Source: Echria macrotheca
Lineage: Eukaryota; Ascomycota; Sordariomycetes; Sordariales; Schizotheciaceae
Length of the DNA: 64,000 nt
Direction of reading: 5' to 3'
Assembly (NCBI GenBank): GCA_030411725.1
Contig: MU839827.1
Coordinates: 1,054,001 to 1,118,000 of the forward strand
A program made the translations under genes and the position numbers. Shown one piece after another: positions 46,330 through 58,062 of this stretch; position 1 is the stretch's first letter; each line of letters starts with the position of its first letter. Below the pieces are notes generated by a model. The model made no database searches. It was not told the DNA's origin and worked only from the letters and a program-made list of their open reading frames with translations.

Positions 46330-48518
46330 ATGAGCAGTCCAGCTCCTCAATCCGTTTCGGGGCTCGCGCTCCCAGCCAAGGCACCACCGCGCACCCTCGC
46401 CTGCAAGTTCTGCGCGCAGCGAAAGACCAAATGCGACAGAGAAGTTCCCTGCGGGAAGTGTCTCAAGGCTGGGGTGGAATGCATCCCGGGCCAACCGGCG
46501 CCGACGCGCCCACGACGGAGACCCGTTCAGGAACTCAACATCCGTCTCACGAAAACCGAAGCCAAAGTCGAGGACCTCACAGCAGAACGCGATAGATGGA
46601 AGGAGCTATCGATGAGCGTAGCTCGGGGCTCTACCTCGAGCCCCGAGGACTGGCAGCCGGCGGGCAAGCTGGTACAGGAGTCCGGCGGCGTCCGCTTCAT
46701 GGATCACCCTCTCATCTCAGAAATCCAAGATGAGGTATATATGCCCCCTCGATAGGTATGGCCACCATGACCGACTGACTGCCTACCCTATAGGTCCGGG
46801 CAATGAGGGAACTTGTAAACGAACTGGTCCTCGAAGACGAGCCGGCCATGGCCCCTGACGATAACGCGGACCTGATACTAGGCCCGGACACGAAAGAAAA
46901 CATAGGGGACCTTTGGCCCGACAGCCCATTTGCTCGCATCTTGTGGAATGTGTATCTGGAGCGCGTGAACCCTCTGACCAAGATTATTCACGTGCCGACG
47001 CTGAAGGCTTACACGGATGACCATCACTTCGGTCGTGGGGGGATGACTAAGAACATCCAGGCGCTTTTCTTCGCAATCTTCTTGATGGCGACGATATCCC
47101 TCAATAACGATGAATGTCGCGACGTTCTCCGGCAGCCGAAAAAGGAGATCCTGGAGAGGTTCTCCAAGGGCGTGCAGCTTACGCTTCATAGAATGAATTT
47201 CCTGCAGAACTACGACCTCGCGACGGTCCAGGCCTTAGTGATTTACCTGGTACGTCGACGTCTCCAACTTTGCGGCCGTGTGCTAATTTTGTCAATCCAG
47301 ATATCGCTGCAAGGTCGCTACGATCGCCATGCCGCGTGGATCATGAACGGGGTCGCCATTCGCATAGCGCAAAAGCTAGGCCTCCACCGCGACGGTGAAA
47401 CCATGGGCCTTCCGCCTTTTGAGACTGAGATGAGGAGGAGGATATGGTGGCAGATCATCATGGTGGACACCAAATACGCGTTTTTTTCCGGTCTCGGCCA
47501 AAGTCTTCTCCCCCGGAACTGGGACACCAAAGCGCCCAAAAACCTGAACGACGACGACATTGTCTTTGGAGCTACCGAGGCTTTCCGGGATGCAGATGGT
47601 CCGACCGAGATGGTTTTCTGCTTGATGACGTACAAATTTGCCAAATTCCTGGTTAACACGCCAGGGCTCGAGCGGATGCTCTTGGCCCCTCGCCAGCTTG
47701 ATAGCCCGGGAGCCCCGACGGAAGCGGAGATGAGCATATATCAGCAAAGCTGCGAGCAGCTCCGCGTCGAGTTATTGCAAATCCTCGACAAGTGGTGCAA
47801 TCCCGCGGCCGGGCCCGTCCACAGGATGGCGGTTGACATGAGGAAATTCATCGTGGACAAGATTCAGGAGCTCATTACTCCGCCCCAGCTGCAGAAGGAA
47901 TGGGGGCATGAGATCAAAACGCCAGAAGACAACGCGTTCCGGATCGCTGTTGTTACGCTGGAACACGACGAGCAGAACTACCTGTCATCGTCAGACAAGG
48001 GCTTTATCTGGTATTCTTTGTCGCACTTCCAGATGGACATCTTCTCATACATGGCTGTGCAGCTCAGCAAGCGGACAGATGGCATGCTCGTGGAGCGGGC
48101 TTGGCGGCAAGTGGAGGTTGTTTACACGTTCCATCCAGAACTGTTTAATATGTCGGACCGTGCCAATCGCGTCGTCGGACAAAGGATCCTCTCAGCCTGG
48201 GAAGCAAGGGCCGACATCACACAGAGGCGTACGGGCTACGCCCCCCCGATCCCCAATTACTTGCTGGAGCTCCAAGAGAATCTTCAGTCACCGACGCCCG
48301 AATCGTACGCCGGGTCCATAGGGTGGACGAATTCCGACTTGCAACCGGGTTACGACACCCTCCCATTGGGATCTAAGTTTACCTCGATGGCAGACTGGGA
48401 GCCGTCTCACGACGTCCCCGAAAGCAGTGAGCAGCAGTTTCCATTGTTCAGCTTTCCTGGAATCGACACGAATCCCACTTGGTTTACCCCCGCGTTCGGA
48501 GGGCAGCAAGGACCGTGA
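46330..48518 (+). CDS. Zn2Cys6 binuclear-cluster transcription factor
   Basis: A fungal-specific DNA-binding regulator of 692 residues. Exons are 46330-46734, 46794-47249 and 47301-48518, with introns of 59 nt (46735-46793) and 51 nt (47250-47300), both phase 0. The cluster cysteines are at 25, 28, 35, 41, 44 and 51 (CKFCAQRKTKC...CGKCLKAGVEC), followed by basic PTRPRRRP and a short heptad segment (LNIRLTKTEAKVEDLTAERD), suggesting dimerisation. The middle is the fungal transcription-factor homology domain with AWIMNGVAIRIAQKLGLHRD and MRRRIWWQIIMVDTKYA. The tail is acidic/aromatic (FPLFSFPGIDTNPTWF) and may activate transcription. Intron 2 has no in-frame stop, so a retained form would add 17 residues. 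Targets cannot be deduced; it neighbours an MFS exporter but 1.3 kb apart. Confidence 0.9.
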
Positions 48519-49784
48519 TAAGGTACCCAGGGACAGACAAACAGGCAGTATTGAGAGCTTTGCTTTTCCACGAAGTAAACTTAAGCCACAGCGGGCACTG
48601 GTGTTTTTGATCAGACTATGGACACGGACTTTATGGATATGCGGCATGTTTCTGCCCACTGGCCTTTGTAGTGAATACACGGGTAAGAAAAGTGATTATA
48701 GCGTATGGGTATAAAGTAGTCCTGCTATGGATGCTGGCTCTCTCGTTCAGCCAAAGGCCGGAAGAAGTCCGGCGGCAAAGACGGGTGGCTTGTTCAGCGT
48801 TATGGAAGGGCGGCTTCACAGCCGATACACTTTGTTGGTTGAACTGTATTATAGACTATGATAGAATCCCACTCGACACGTTTCAAAACGCAGCGCCCGA
48901 TGCGGGAGAGCAGTCAAGGAGGCGTGAGTGTGTGATGTTGGGTTCCAGTGGATGTTATCGATAGCCCTGCCTCGCAAGGCACTGGCCAGACCAGCAGTTG
49001 GCCAACAAGCAATGAAGTAAGTGCATCGGCTCTCGAGCCTTCACTAGGTATCCTGTCGTTGGCCGTTTGAGTCAGCCCTTTGCGGCTCTCAGCTGGCTCA
49101 GCTGCCGCGTGGCTGTAACCATAGCTAAACCCAGCATCTAGATGGATGGAATCTGGACGCCGCGTGTTCTTCTCCCCACCTTCCCCTCGGGTTTTTGACA
49201 GTCCGGTGATTATGTGCGGTTTGCCAGCCAGCTTTTTGTCAAGTCAAGTCAAGTCAGTTCACTTTCAGCGCCAAAAGACGCACGCACAATAGGATTCTTT
49301 CATTCATCCCCGAACTGCGGATATCGAATGAATCTGCGGAATTGGCCAATTATTTGGTTGTCTCGTCTGTAAAAAGGGAGGAGAATCTGATTCGTCGGGA
49401 AAGGGGCGCGTGTGTCTCTTTCCCGATTCAGCTGGCCGATGAAATAATATCGGAACTTGATCCGAGCGAGAAGAACAACCTGGAAGGAAGCTCGGGGTTT
49501 ACTGAATCCCGATGCCGAACCATATCTTTCTCGCGTGTCTCCCCGCCAAGAAAAATAACAAAACCTCGTTCTCTGTCATGATTTTTTGGCATGTCATTGT
49601 CGGTTCGTCAATTGAGAATTGGACTTTTAATCTGACAAGTTCTTTTTTTCTTAGCGCTCCTTTTTATTTCTTGTTTTCTTGGGGCCTAGGACATAATTGT
49701 AGCCTGTACTAACACACGCACGGCAAATTTTGGGGGACCGCCAAATCAGTTCTACTCTCACGCCAACCGCGAGAGCCAAAAAAA
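48519..49784. other. intergenic
   Basis: No gene recognised. A short GTCAA tandem (three to four units) is at about 49237-49256. T-rich tracts at 49640-49690 lie upstream of the transporter start. Confidence 0.45.
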
Positions 49785-51916
49785 ATGCCATTTTTCAGCA
49801 AGAAGAAAAAGGCCCAGGGCGAGGAGGGGGAGGCGGGGACGTCATCCTCGGAGCCGGAGAAAACAGCAGCAGCGTCGACAATGCCTAGCGCCGCCGCCCC
49901 CGCCGCCGACGCCGACGACACGGATCCACCGCCGGCCAAGGCCAAGACGGAGACGGACCCGGAAGCAGAACCGGAGCCGGAACCGGAACCCTTGGCGCCG
50001 ACCGGCACGACGACCTCCCAGAATACCATAGTATACCCCGAAGGCGCGCGTCTAGCACTCATCATGACATCGCTGTATATAAGTGTATTCCTCATCGCCC
50101 TGGTATTATTCTTCCCCGTCCCCCCCCCTCCATCATCGACAAGCACTAACCAAAAAACAGGACAGACTAATCATCTCGACGGCCATCCCCGAGATCACCA
50201 ACGAGTTCCACTCGGTGACCGACATCGGCTGGTACGGCAGCGGCTATCTCCTGACCAACTGCGCCTTCCAGCTGCTGTACGGGAAGGTGTACACGTTTTT
50301 CTCCATCAAGGCGACCTTTTTGACTTCGGTTGTTTTGTTCGAGGTCGGCTCGGCGGTGTGCGGCGCTGCGCCTAGCTCGGTCGCGTTTATTGTTGGAAGG
50401 GCGATCGCGGGGCTGGGCGCGGCGGGGATCATGGCTGGTGGGGTGAGTTTTTTTTTCCCTTCTCTTTTTTTTGCTGCTGTTTCCTCCCTAGGGTTCATCA
50501 TGACAGGAGTAGGAACAGCAGCGTGGCTGACATTTTGAGTCGTATATATATAGTTCGTCGTCATCGTCTACGCCGTCCCACTCCACAAGAGGCCGCTGTA
50601 TCAGGGCCTGTTCGGCGCCGTGTTTGGTGTCTCGTCAGTCATTGGTCCGTTGATCGGCGGCGCGTTTACCTCAAATGTCACTTGGAGGTGGTGCTTTTAT
50701 ATTAACTTGCCTTTTGGCGGCGTCACGCTGCTGTTCGTCGGACTGCTGCTCAAGGTCCCGGATCGGGAGGAGACCAAGTTGCCGCTTACACAAAAAATCC
50801 TGCAGCTCGACCTGCTCGGGACGGCGGCGCTGTTGCCGGGGACGATTTGTCTGCTGTTGGCGTTGCAGTGGGGTGGCTCGGAATATCCTGTGCGTGCCCC
50901 CCTTGCCTTTTTGTCTGTCCTGATATTCTCGTCGTGGTTTGCTGACACAGTCTGCCTGCCTGCCACAGTGGAGCGCCGGCCGCATCATCGCCCTGCTCGT
51001 CGTCGCGAGCGTCCTCCTGGTCGTGTTCTGCCTGATCCAGGTCTACATGCCCAAGACGGCCACCATCGCGCCGCACATCTTCAAGCAGCGCAGCATCCTC
51101 GCCGGCGTCTGGGCCACCATCTGCTTCGGGTCGTCGATGATGATCATCGTGTATTTCGTTCCCGTCTGGTTCCAGGCCATCCGCGGCGAGTCGGCCCTGG
51201 ACAGCGGCATCCGTCTCTTGCCGCTGTGTCTGCCCATGGTGGCCGCCTCGATCGCTACGGGCGTCCTGACCTCCAAAATCGGCTACTACACGCCTTTCCT
51301 CCTCGTCGGCACCGTCTTCATGTCCATCGGCGCTGGTCTGTTGACGACATTCCAGGTCGACACGTCCGACGCCAAATCGGTCGGATATCAGATTTTGTAT
51401 GGCTGGGGTCTGGGCATGGGCATGCAGGCGCCGAATCTGGCTGCGCAGACGGTCCTGAGCCGCAAGGACTCGGCCGTGGGTCTCACGCTGATTATCTTTA
51501 CGCAGTTGCTCGGTGGTGCGGTGTTCTTGAGTGTTGGCCAGAATGTGCTCAACTCGCAGCTGCTCGAAAGGCTGAGTCACCTGCAGGGCTTTGATCCGAG
51601 GCTGCTGCAGACAAACGGGGCGACGACCCTGATTCAGGTTCTGCCTGAGTCGGTGAGGCCCGCTGTGCTGGAGGCTTACAACGAGGCGCTGAGACGGGTG
51701 TTGCTGGTTGCTTTGGTGCTGGCATGTCTGACCGTGCTGGGGGCGCTGGCAATGGAGTGGAAGAGCGTGAGGAAGGATTTGCCGGATGCTAAGAAGGCCG
51801 CCGAGAAGGGTGATGGGAAGCAAGCTGAGGAAGGTGGAAACAAGGGCTGGGAGGAGACCGGGGAAGATGGGATTGAGCAGGAGAAGAAGGACGAGACGAC
51901 GGAGAAGACGAAGTGA
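49785..51916 (+). CDS. MFS drug/toxin exporter, DHA2 type (14 helices)
   Basis: A 627-residue proton-coupled exporter of the major facilitator superfamily, similar to fungal toxin or drug efflux pumps. Exons are 49785-50102, 50161-50442, 50554-50889 and 50969-51916; introns of 58, 111 and 79 nt are all phase 0. The N-terminus is cytosolic and low-complexity, with KKKK, an Ala/Pro stretch and an EPEPEPEP run. Joining exons 1 and 2 restores [16 protein letters not shown], the helix-1 D1-type motif. [22 protein letters not shown] and [17 protein letters not shown] (motif C-like) follow, then [26 protein letters not shown]. The C-terminal tail is rich in Lys, Glu and Gly. The substrate is not predictable, and no biosynthetic gene is adjacent. 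The second intron is pyrimidine-rich with long T runs. Confidence 0.9.
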
Positions 51917-52350
51917 GCACATGGCGGTGACGATGTCGAGGTGTATATGAGCGGGCAATCTCGACTCTGTCTGTATACAGTAATAGCTTTGATGATACCC
52001 TCCTCTTTGGTAAGTGTGGAAGTAGGAATCTATCTACACATGGATTTAGTTTGAAGCTGTGTTAGTTTGAAGCTGTGCCGTAACGATGTGGGAGGTGTAT
52101 ATCGAGCAACGAAAACATCGGAGAACTGGGCGCCGTGCAACCAACGTCGTTGAGGAGTGGCTGTTGCCGACCTGACCCCTGGTCATTGTGTCACAGGTTC
52201 CCAAAACCACGCATATCCAGGGCAGTTCTACAATTGTGAAGACAAGAATTAGAATGGATCATTACATACATGTACGGTAGTAAACCAATGCCCCTTTCCT
52301 GCGCCTCATCCCTTGCATGCTCGCTAAGCAGATTATCACCACTTCCACAT
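51917..52350. other. convergent 3' intergenic
   Basis: 434 bp between the convergent stop codons of the MFS gene and the Sec14-like gene. No terminator motif beyond AT-rich DNA was identified. Confidence 0.5.
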
Positions 52351-53525
52351 CTAAGCCTTCTCCTCTTCCTTGGACTCCTCAGCCTTTACTTCTTCTGCCT
52401 GTTCCGCATCAACCTTGGCCTCCTCCGCCTTGGTCTCCGCAGAGACAGGCTCAACCGCCACCGCCGTCTCCACAGGCGGCGGCGCAACACCGCTCGCCGC
52501 ATGCCCCGCAAGATAATCCTCCGACTCGCCAATCTGCTTCCCCCCCGCGATCCACCGCTGCCTGCGCGCCTCCCGCCTCTCAGCAGCCAGCTTGGTCAGC
52601 GCCGGCCAGTAGACCGCATGGTCATACTCAAAGTCAAGCGCGCCATTAAACGTAGTCCAGAGCTGCTCGTTCGGGACGTACTTCTTCATGTCCTCGTTGA
52701 ACTTGAGCTTCTCCCTGGTGTGGGGGTCAATAAACGGCGTGATGAGCTTGAAGAAGCCTTGGATGACCCATGGTGCTAGCAGCACACGTTAGCTGTCTTA
52801 TTCTGATAAGGAGGAGAGAGAAAAAAAAAAGTACTGTTGATGATGAGTGCCCGCCCGAGCCTCTCCGGGTAGTGGTTCTGCAGGATATCCAGCACCTCAC
52901 GGGCCTGGCCAATGCCCGGGCTGGTGTTGGACCGCGTCTTGCTCGGCTTGAAGTCGATCATGAGCGAGAGCGTCTCGACCTGGGCCGGCATGAGGTCGAT
53001 GACGCGCTCAACCATGTACACGAGATGCTGCACCTGGCGGGGCGACGGCTGCGTGTTCTGGCGGCCGGGATTCAGATAGTGGCAGACGCGGCCCTCCTTG
53101 TCGTAGCCGAGAATGATCTGCTTGCCCGTCTCGTTCTCGGGCGAGAGGTGGTCGGCCGTCAAATCATCGACGCCGTACTCGCGGCGCCAGGTCAGCGTGC
53201 GGACGAGGCGCTTCTCGGCCTCCTTCTCGTGCCATTTTGTCGCCCTCAAATAGCGAAGCAGACACTCGCGCGTGAGCCACTGCTTCTCACTGTCCGACAG
53301 CGGGCCGGCCTTGCCCTTGGTCGACGGCACCTCGGCCAGCGCTTTTATCTCGTCCAGGAGCCAGTCGTACTTCTTCTGCTGGTCTGCGGTAAGCGGGGCA
53401 TGAGCCTTGGGCTTGCTGTCGGGCGTGGGTGATGCAATGGGCAGCTTTAGGGGGCCCGCTGACTTTTCGTGCATCGACGACTCGGCGAGAGCAGTCGACA
53501 GGCCGGCCACGTCGGCGGTTGCCAT
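52351..53525 (-). CDS. PDR16: Sec14-like phosphatidylinositol-transfer protein, Pdr16 type
   Basis: A CRAL-TRIO lipid-transfer protein of 371 residues. Exon 1 is 53525-52835 and exon 2 is 52775-52351, with a 59-nt intron (52776-52834, phase 1). Residues ~45-130 form the CRAL-TRIO N-terminal domain (CLLRYLRATKWHEKEAEKRL). Residues ~140-290 are the lipid-binding domain with YDKEGRVCHYLNPGRQNT, MIDFKPSKTRSNTSPGIGQA, ILQNHYPERLGRALIIN and, across the intron, PWVIQGFFKLITPFIDP. SNTSPGIGQA plus NHYPERLGRA is characteristic of the Pdr16/Pdr17 subfamily. In yeast these supply PI/sterol and affect azole tolerance. A Lys/Glu/Ala-rich C-terminal tail (~310-371) is typical of filamentous forms. Its start is 367 bp from the divergent polymerase gene. 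Confidence 0.9.
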
Positions 53526-53892
53526 TTTGTCAGTTTGGAAATGTTGCCGTGTACTGTTGGTTTGTGTTTTTGCAGAGTGATGACCTTAAAAAAACCAATT
53601 GATGGAGAAAAGTGAGATGGAATCAGAAAAGATGGGATTCTCCGTGAGACACAATTTCCAATGTTGGCCAAGAAACAGCGCCGAATACGGCTAGTAGGAA
53701 AGCTGACGGCGGATGCAGGGCCTGCAGCCAACAGCGTCTTGGCATTGAGACCCCACCACGATGCAACACCTCTTTGAGCTGGCGCATTTTCGCGTTAATT
53801 GATTCGGCGCGTCAAATCGCGTCAACTCCAAATATTGACCTTGACCCCCTCAGCAACACCAACCAACCCAGCTTCTCAAAAACCAGACAAAA
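53526..53892. promoter_or_regulatory. bidirectional promoter region PDR16 / POL12
   Basis: 367 bp between divergent start codons. TTGGCGCGTC-like DNA near 53800 (TTCGGCGCGTCA) and GGCGCATTTTCGCG near 53780 resemble MBF/E2F-like GCGC cell-cycle elements, which would fit a replication gene. The resemblance is by eye only. Confidence 0.45.
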
Positions 53893-56039
53893 ATGGCCGA
53901 CGACGATATCCTCGCCGAATTGACGGAACGCTTCGGGGCGGGCGATAAGCCACTCGCGCCCGAGGTGGTGACTGAGCTGCGGTCCATCATGCGGCTGTTC
54001 GAACTGTCTGTCGACGACATGTTCTTCAAGTGGGACGCCTACTGCATCAAGATGGACGCCGACTCGCTCACCACCTCTCTCGAGACCCTGCGCGCCTTCA
54101 AGCAGGACTTACAAGATTCCCTCGAGCGCAGCACTCGGACCCAGGTCCACGTCAAGACCGAAAAGCGGGTCGGCGCGACACCCCGCACCGCCTCCAAGAA
54201 TTCTGGTGATGTCTTTGGCATGCTCGACGGCCTGACGACCCCGGCTGCCGGGAGAGCAGCCAAGGCAGCATCGGCGCGGAGGAGGCAGCTCGAGACGCCG
54301 AGTGTATCGCGGGTCAAGGCCGAACCGGCCAGCTCCCCGCTCAAGCTCGAGGACCGGCTCGAGTCTCTCGGCGCGATTCCGTATGTCGCCGTCTCCTCCT
54401 CATCCATGCCCACAAGCGACTGACCGCGTATTCTAGACCATCATCCTTCCACGACAGACAAAACCCCGGCGAGGTGATCGAGATCCTCAACGACAAGCTG
54501 CCGGCGCCAGAGCCACCAATGGCGCCCTATCCCGAGTCGCGCATCAAACTCACGGCGGCCTCGGACCAGAAAAAGCTAGGCTACAAGACGCTGGCCATGA
54601 AGCTCTCCGAGGCGTCCGAGATCCTCGACGACCGCATTGACGAGTTCGCCCGTCTGGTTCAGGACCATCACAAGCTCGACGACTCCGTTTTCGGCAGCGC
54701 CGCGCGCCAGGGGACGACCGAGATCGTGGCGGTAGGGCGCATCGCGTCCGACTCGCCCGAGGGGAAACTCAACGCCGCGTCTCTGGTCCTCGAGACGTCG
54801 CGCTCGACGGGGAACGCCTTCCGCGTCCCGCTCGACCTCAAGAAGCTCAAGGGCTACCAATTCTTCCCGGGCCAGATCGTCGCCCTGCGCGGCAGCAACA
54901 CGTCGGGCCGCGAGTTCTCCGCCACCGAGCTCCTGGAGATCCCCCTCCTACCCAACGCCGCCTCGGACGCCGCCGCGCTCGAAGCCCACCGCGACCGGCT
55001 GCGGGGCGGCCCGGACGCGATGGACTCCGACTCCGACCCGTCCCCGCTCGTCGTGCTCTACGCCTCAGGCCCCTACAGCGCCGACGACAACCTCGACTTC
55101 GAGCCGCTGCACACGCTCTGCTCGCGCGCCGCCGACACGTACGCCGACGCCCTCGTGCTCTGCGGCCCCTTCATCGACGCCGAGCACCCGCTCATCGCGT
55201 CGGGCGACTTCGACCTGCCCGACGAGTTCTCACAAGACCCCGACACCTCGACCATGGCCACCGTCTTCCGCGCCTTCATCTCGCCCGCCCTCAACCGCCT
55301 CGCGTCCGCGAACCCGTCCATCACGATCCTGCTGGTCCCGTCCGTCCGCGACGTAGTAAACAAGCACGTCTCCTGGCCGCAGGACGCCTTCCCGCGCAGC
55401 AAGGATTTAGGTCTGCCGAAACAGGCGCGCATAGTGGGCAACCCCATGACGCTGAGCATCAACGAGGCCGTGCTGGGCATCTCGTCGCAGGATGTGCTCA
55501 TGGACCTGCGCCAGGAGGAGCTCGTCGGCGGCCGCCCGCTTACGCCCGATCTGCTCGCGCGCGTGTGTCGCCACCTCATCGAGCAGCGGCACTACTTCCC
55601 GCTCTTCCCGCCTACCGACCGGGCCAGGCTGCCTAGGACGGGAACGGCGGCGGGGATCCCGCCCGGCGCGGTGCTGGATGTGAGCTATCTGAAGCTGGGC
55701 GAGATGGTCCATGTCCGACCGGATGTGCTGGTGCTGCCGAGTGCTTTGCCGCCTTTTGCAAAGGTATGATTTATTTATCCCCCCCCTCCCCCCTCTCTCT
55801 CATTTGTCTACTAGTGGTTGTGTGTGGTTGTGTGGGTATGGATGATGATGCTGACGAAATGAATTAAAAAAAAGGTGATTGAGAGTGTGTTGGTTATTAA
55901 TCCCGGTTACCTCTCCAAGAGGCGAGGCGCCGGCACGTACGCGAAGATGGCGCTGTATCCGCCCGAGGTGCCGCAGGAGGGCGTGTTGCAGGCTCACAAG
56001 GTGTTTGAGAGGGCGAGGGTGGAGATTACGAGGATATGA
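53893..56039 (+). CDS. POL12: DNA polymerase alpha subunit B (primase-polymerase complex)
   Basis: The 659-residue regulatory subunit of DNA polymerase alpha-primase, which initiates replication. Exons are 53893-54380, 54437-55763 and 55875-56039, with introns of 56 nt (phase 2) and 111 nt (phase 0). The first ~75 residues form the N-terminal helical domain (LAELTERFG...MFFKWDAYCIKM). A linker rich in Ser/Thr/Lys follows, then an OB-fold region (~230-330, FFPGQIVALRGSNTSGREFS). The inactive calcineurin-like phosphoesterase domain follows, with VVLYASGPYSADDNLDFEPL, LCGPFIDAEHPLI, ILLVPSVRDVVNKHVSWPQ and GNPMTLSINEAVLGISSQDV. The C-terminus, completed by exon 3, has SVLVINPGYLSKRRGAGTYA. The acceptor of intron 2 sits in a poly-A tract (AAAAAAAG). 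Confidence 0.95.
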
Positions 56040-56252
56040 CATATGCCCCATTATGTGTTTTTTTCCATAGTTGATGGGATGTAATGAATGTTGAATGATA
56101 CCTCATATATATACTTAACGCTTCCACCGTGACTGAGACAAGACGACCATGGTTGTCAGAATTCATATGTTCTGGGTATCTCGTAGATTCTTCATGTTGT
56201 GGCCCTCTAAGCTAAGGTAGTTGAACGGGGATAGACACGAATGGTAGACTAA
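56040..56252. other. short convergent intergenic
   Basis: 213 bp between convergent stop codons of the polymerase-alpha and MFAP1 genes; AT-rich 3' flank. Confidence 0.5.
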
Positions 56253-57821
56253 TTACTTTGCTTCCACCCGCCGTCTCTTGTCCGCTCCATATCGATCGCG
56301 TTCACCAGACGGAGACCGCTTCCGACGATCACCATGCCGGCCACGGTCCCTTCTCGGAGACCGAGAGCGAGGCCTGGATCCAGATCGAGACCTTGACCGC
56401 CGCCGCCTCTCGCGCCGTCCCTCATCTCGGTCTCGATACCGGTGCGAACGATCCCTCGACCGGTCTCTGTCTCTGTCGCGGCGGTCCCTGTCCCTGTCCC
56501 TATCCCTATCACGATCCTCCCGCCCATCCCGGGCCGTTGAAGTCTTCCTCTCCCCAAGCGGAATAGCATTCGCACCCTGCCCCCCCTCGCCCCGCTCAAA
56601 ACCTCCATCCCGCCCGGGCCGGTCCGGCTGAAACCTCACATCCCCAAACTTGTCGAAATCCCCACCATCCCGCCGTCGCTCATACCCGCGCTGCCCCCAC
56701 TGCCCCGTATCCTCCGACTTGAGATCGCGATACTTGGTCGCGCCCTTGCGTCCAATCTTGGTCTGATCCCGCAGCTGCAGCGCCTTGGGGAGCAGCTCCC
56801 GATTGCGCACATCATCGGCAATCCTAGCCCCCATGATATCCCGTCCCGCGACACCAGCAGCCTCGCTCTCGTCCTGATAGAACGCGCCCTTGTGGAAGTA
56901 TTTCTGCATGTACGCCATCTTGCCCCTCCCCTCCTTTTCCTCTTTCTGCCGCGCAATATGCGCCTCGTCCTCGGCCCGGCGCTCTTCCTCGGTGAGATTC
57001 CGCCGCCGCTCAATCTCGGCGAGTTCGCGCTCCTTGGCCTCGATGACCTCCCTCTCGCGCCGTATCCGCTTGAGCTCTCGTAGTTTCCACGCGGCGTACT
57101 CGGCCTCGGGATCGACATCATCGGTATCATCCACCTCGTCCTCCCCATCGCTGCCGTCCGATTCCCAGTGCTTCTTCCCGGCCGCGCGCGCAGCAAGGTC
57201 CTTGCGAATCTGCTCCTCGACCATCTCGTCGGCTGCTCTCCTCCTCGCCTCATCCTCCTCCTCCGCCTTTGCTTCATCAGCAGTCTTCGTAGCTGTTATC
57301 GCTGCCGCCGCCGTTCCTGCTGTTGCTTCGCGGTCACTCTTCCGAATGAACTTGGGCCGCATCATCACCCGCCTGGGAGCTTCTTCTTCCTCCTCCTCTT
57401 CTTCTTCACTGCTTTCTTCCTCCTCTGAACTCCCCTCCCCTTCCTCATCACTTCCAGAACCGGACCCCTCATCAGTAACAAACCCTTCCTCCCTGGCCCG
57501 TCTCTCAGCTTCCTCCCGCGCTCTCGCAGCAGCAGCTCTCCTCTCCACCTCATCCTTCGAAGTGGTAGTCCCCAACACACCACCAGAAAGATTAATCTTG
57601 CCCCCCTCGCCGCGACTGATAATCTTGCCGGCGCTGGTGACTTTCGGCGGCGCAGGGATTCTCCTCTGCTGTTGCGGCGCAGGCTTCTTGGTTGTAGACT
57701 CGCCATCGGACGCGCTGCTGCCCGCCTCGTCGGAGTCGGAGGACGATTCGGGACCGGCGGGTTTTCCGGCGCGGTAGCGGGCCGGTTTGACCGGGTTTGC
57801 TGTCATGCGTTTGGGTGGCAT
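56253..57821 (-). CDS. MFAP1-family spliceosomal B-complex protein
   Basis: A 522-residue, intronless, highly charged nuclear protein of the MFAP1 (microfibrillar-associated protein 1) family, a tri-snRNP/B-complex splicing factor related to yeast Spp381. The start MPPKRMTANPVKPARYRAGK is the conserved family N-terminus, so I start here rather than at the upstream in-frame ATG (58007). Acidic Ser/Glu tracts (SSEEEESSEEEEEEEEE) precede the conserved core: EMVEEQIRKDL, DPEAEYAAWKLRELKRIRRE, RRNLTEEERRAED, KMAYMQKYFHKGAFYQDE and KALQLRDQTKIGRKGATKYR. The C-terminus carries a long RD/RS repeat tail ending KRRRVEAK. The mobile-element structure begins 211 bp upstream of its start codon. Confidence 0.92.
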   Translation of the reverse strand: MPPKRMTANPVKPARYRAGKPAGPESSSDSDEAGSSASDGESTTKKPAPQQQRRIPAPPKVTSAGKIISRGEGGKINLSGGVLGTTTSKDEVERRAAAARAREEAERRAREEGFVTDEGSGSGSDEEGEGSSEEEESSEEEEEEEEEAPRRVMMRPKFIRKSDREATAGTAAAAITATKTADEAKAEEEDEARRRAADEMVEEQIRKDLAARAAGKKHWESDGSDGEDEVDDTDDVDPEAEYAAWKLRELKRIRREREVIEAKERELAEIERRRNLTEEERRAEDEAHIARQKEEKEGRGKMAYMQKYFHKGAFYQDESEAAGVAGRDIMGARIADDVRNRELLPKALQLRDQTKIGRKGATKYRDLKSEDTGQWGQRGYERRRDGGDFDKFGDVRFQPDRPGRDGGFERGEGGQGANAIPLGERKTSTARDGREDRDRDRDRDRDRRDRDRDRSRDRSHRYRDRDEGRRERRRRSRSRSGSRPRSRSPRRDRGRHGDRRKRSPSGERDRYGADKRRRVEAK

Positions 57822-58062
57822 TTTGTCGGCGGGATTTTGTGAAGGTGTTGGTGAATGACGGGAGGTTGAGAAGGCGAAGAGCTCGAGTGGCGGTTGGCAA
57901 TTGAGACGCGCTGGAAATTTAGCAGGTGGGACGAGGAGCTCGGTTGGCTTGGCGCCGAGCTGCTGAGCTGCTGAAAGCGAGGCGCGGGCTGAGGTGGGGC
58001 GATTCAAGAATGGGGGTTGGGGTTGGTAGTTGCGGGGCGGTTAGATCGACTGTGTCCCTTTT

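Noticed and set aside
50786..51958. 390-residue minus-strand ORF
   Set aside because: Antisense to exons 3-4 of the MFS gene, whose membrane helices and motifs are unambiguous.
56890..57777. 295-residue plus-strand Ser-rich ORF
   Set aside because: Antisense to the acidic/Ser tracts of the MFAP1 gene.
57822..58007. Upstream in-frame extension of the MFAP1 gene by 62 residues
   Set aside because: The family N-terminus (MPPKRMTANP) begins at 57821. The extension is unlike any MFAP1 protein and is probably 5' UTR.
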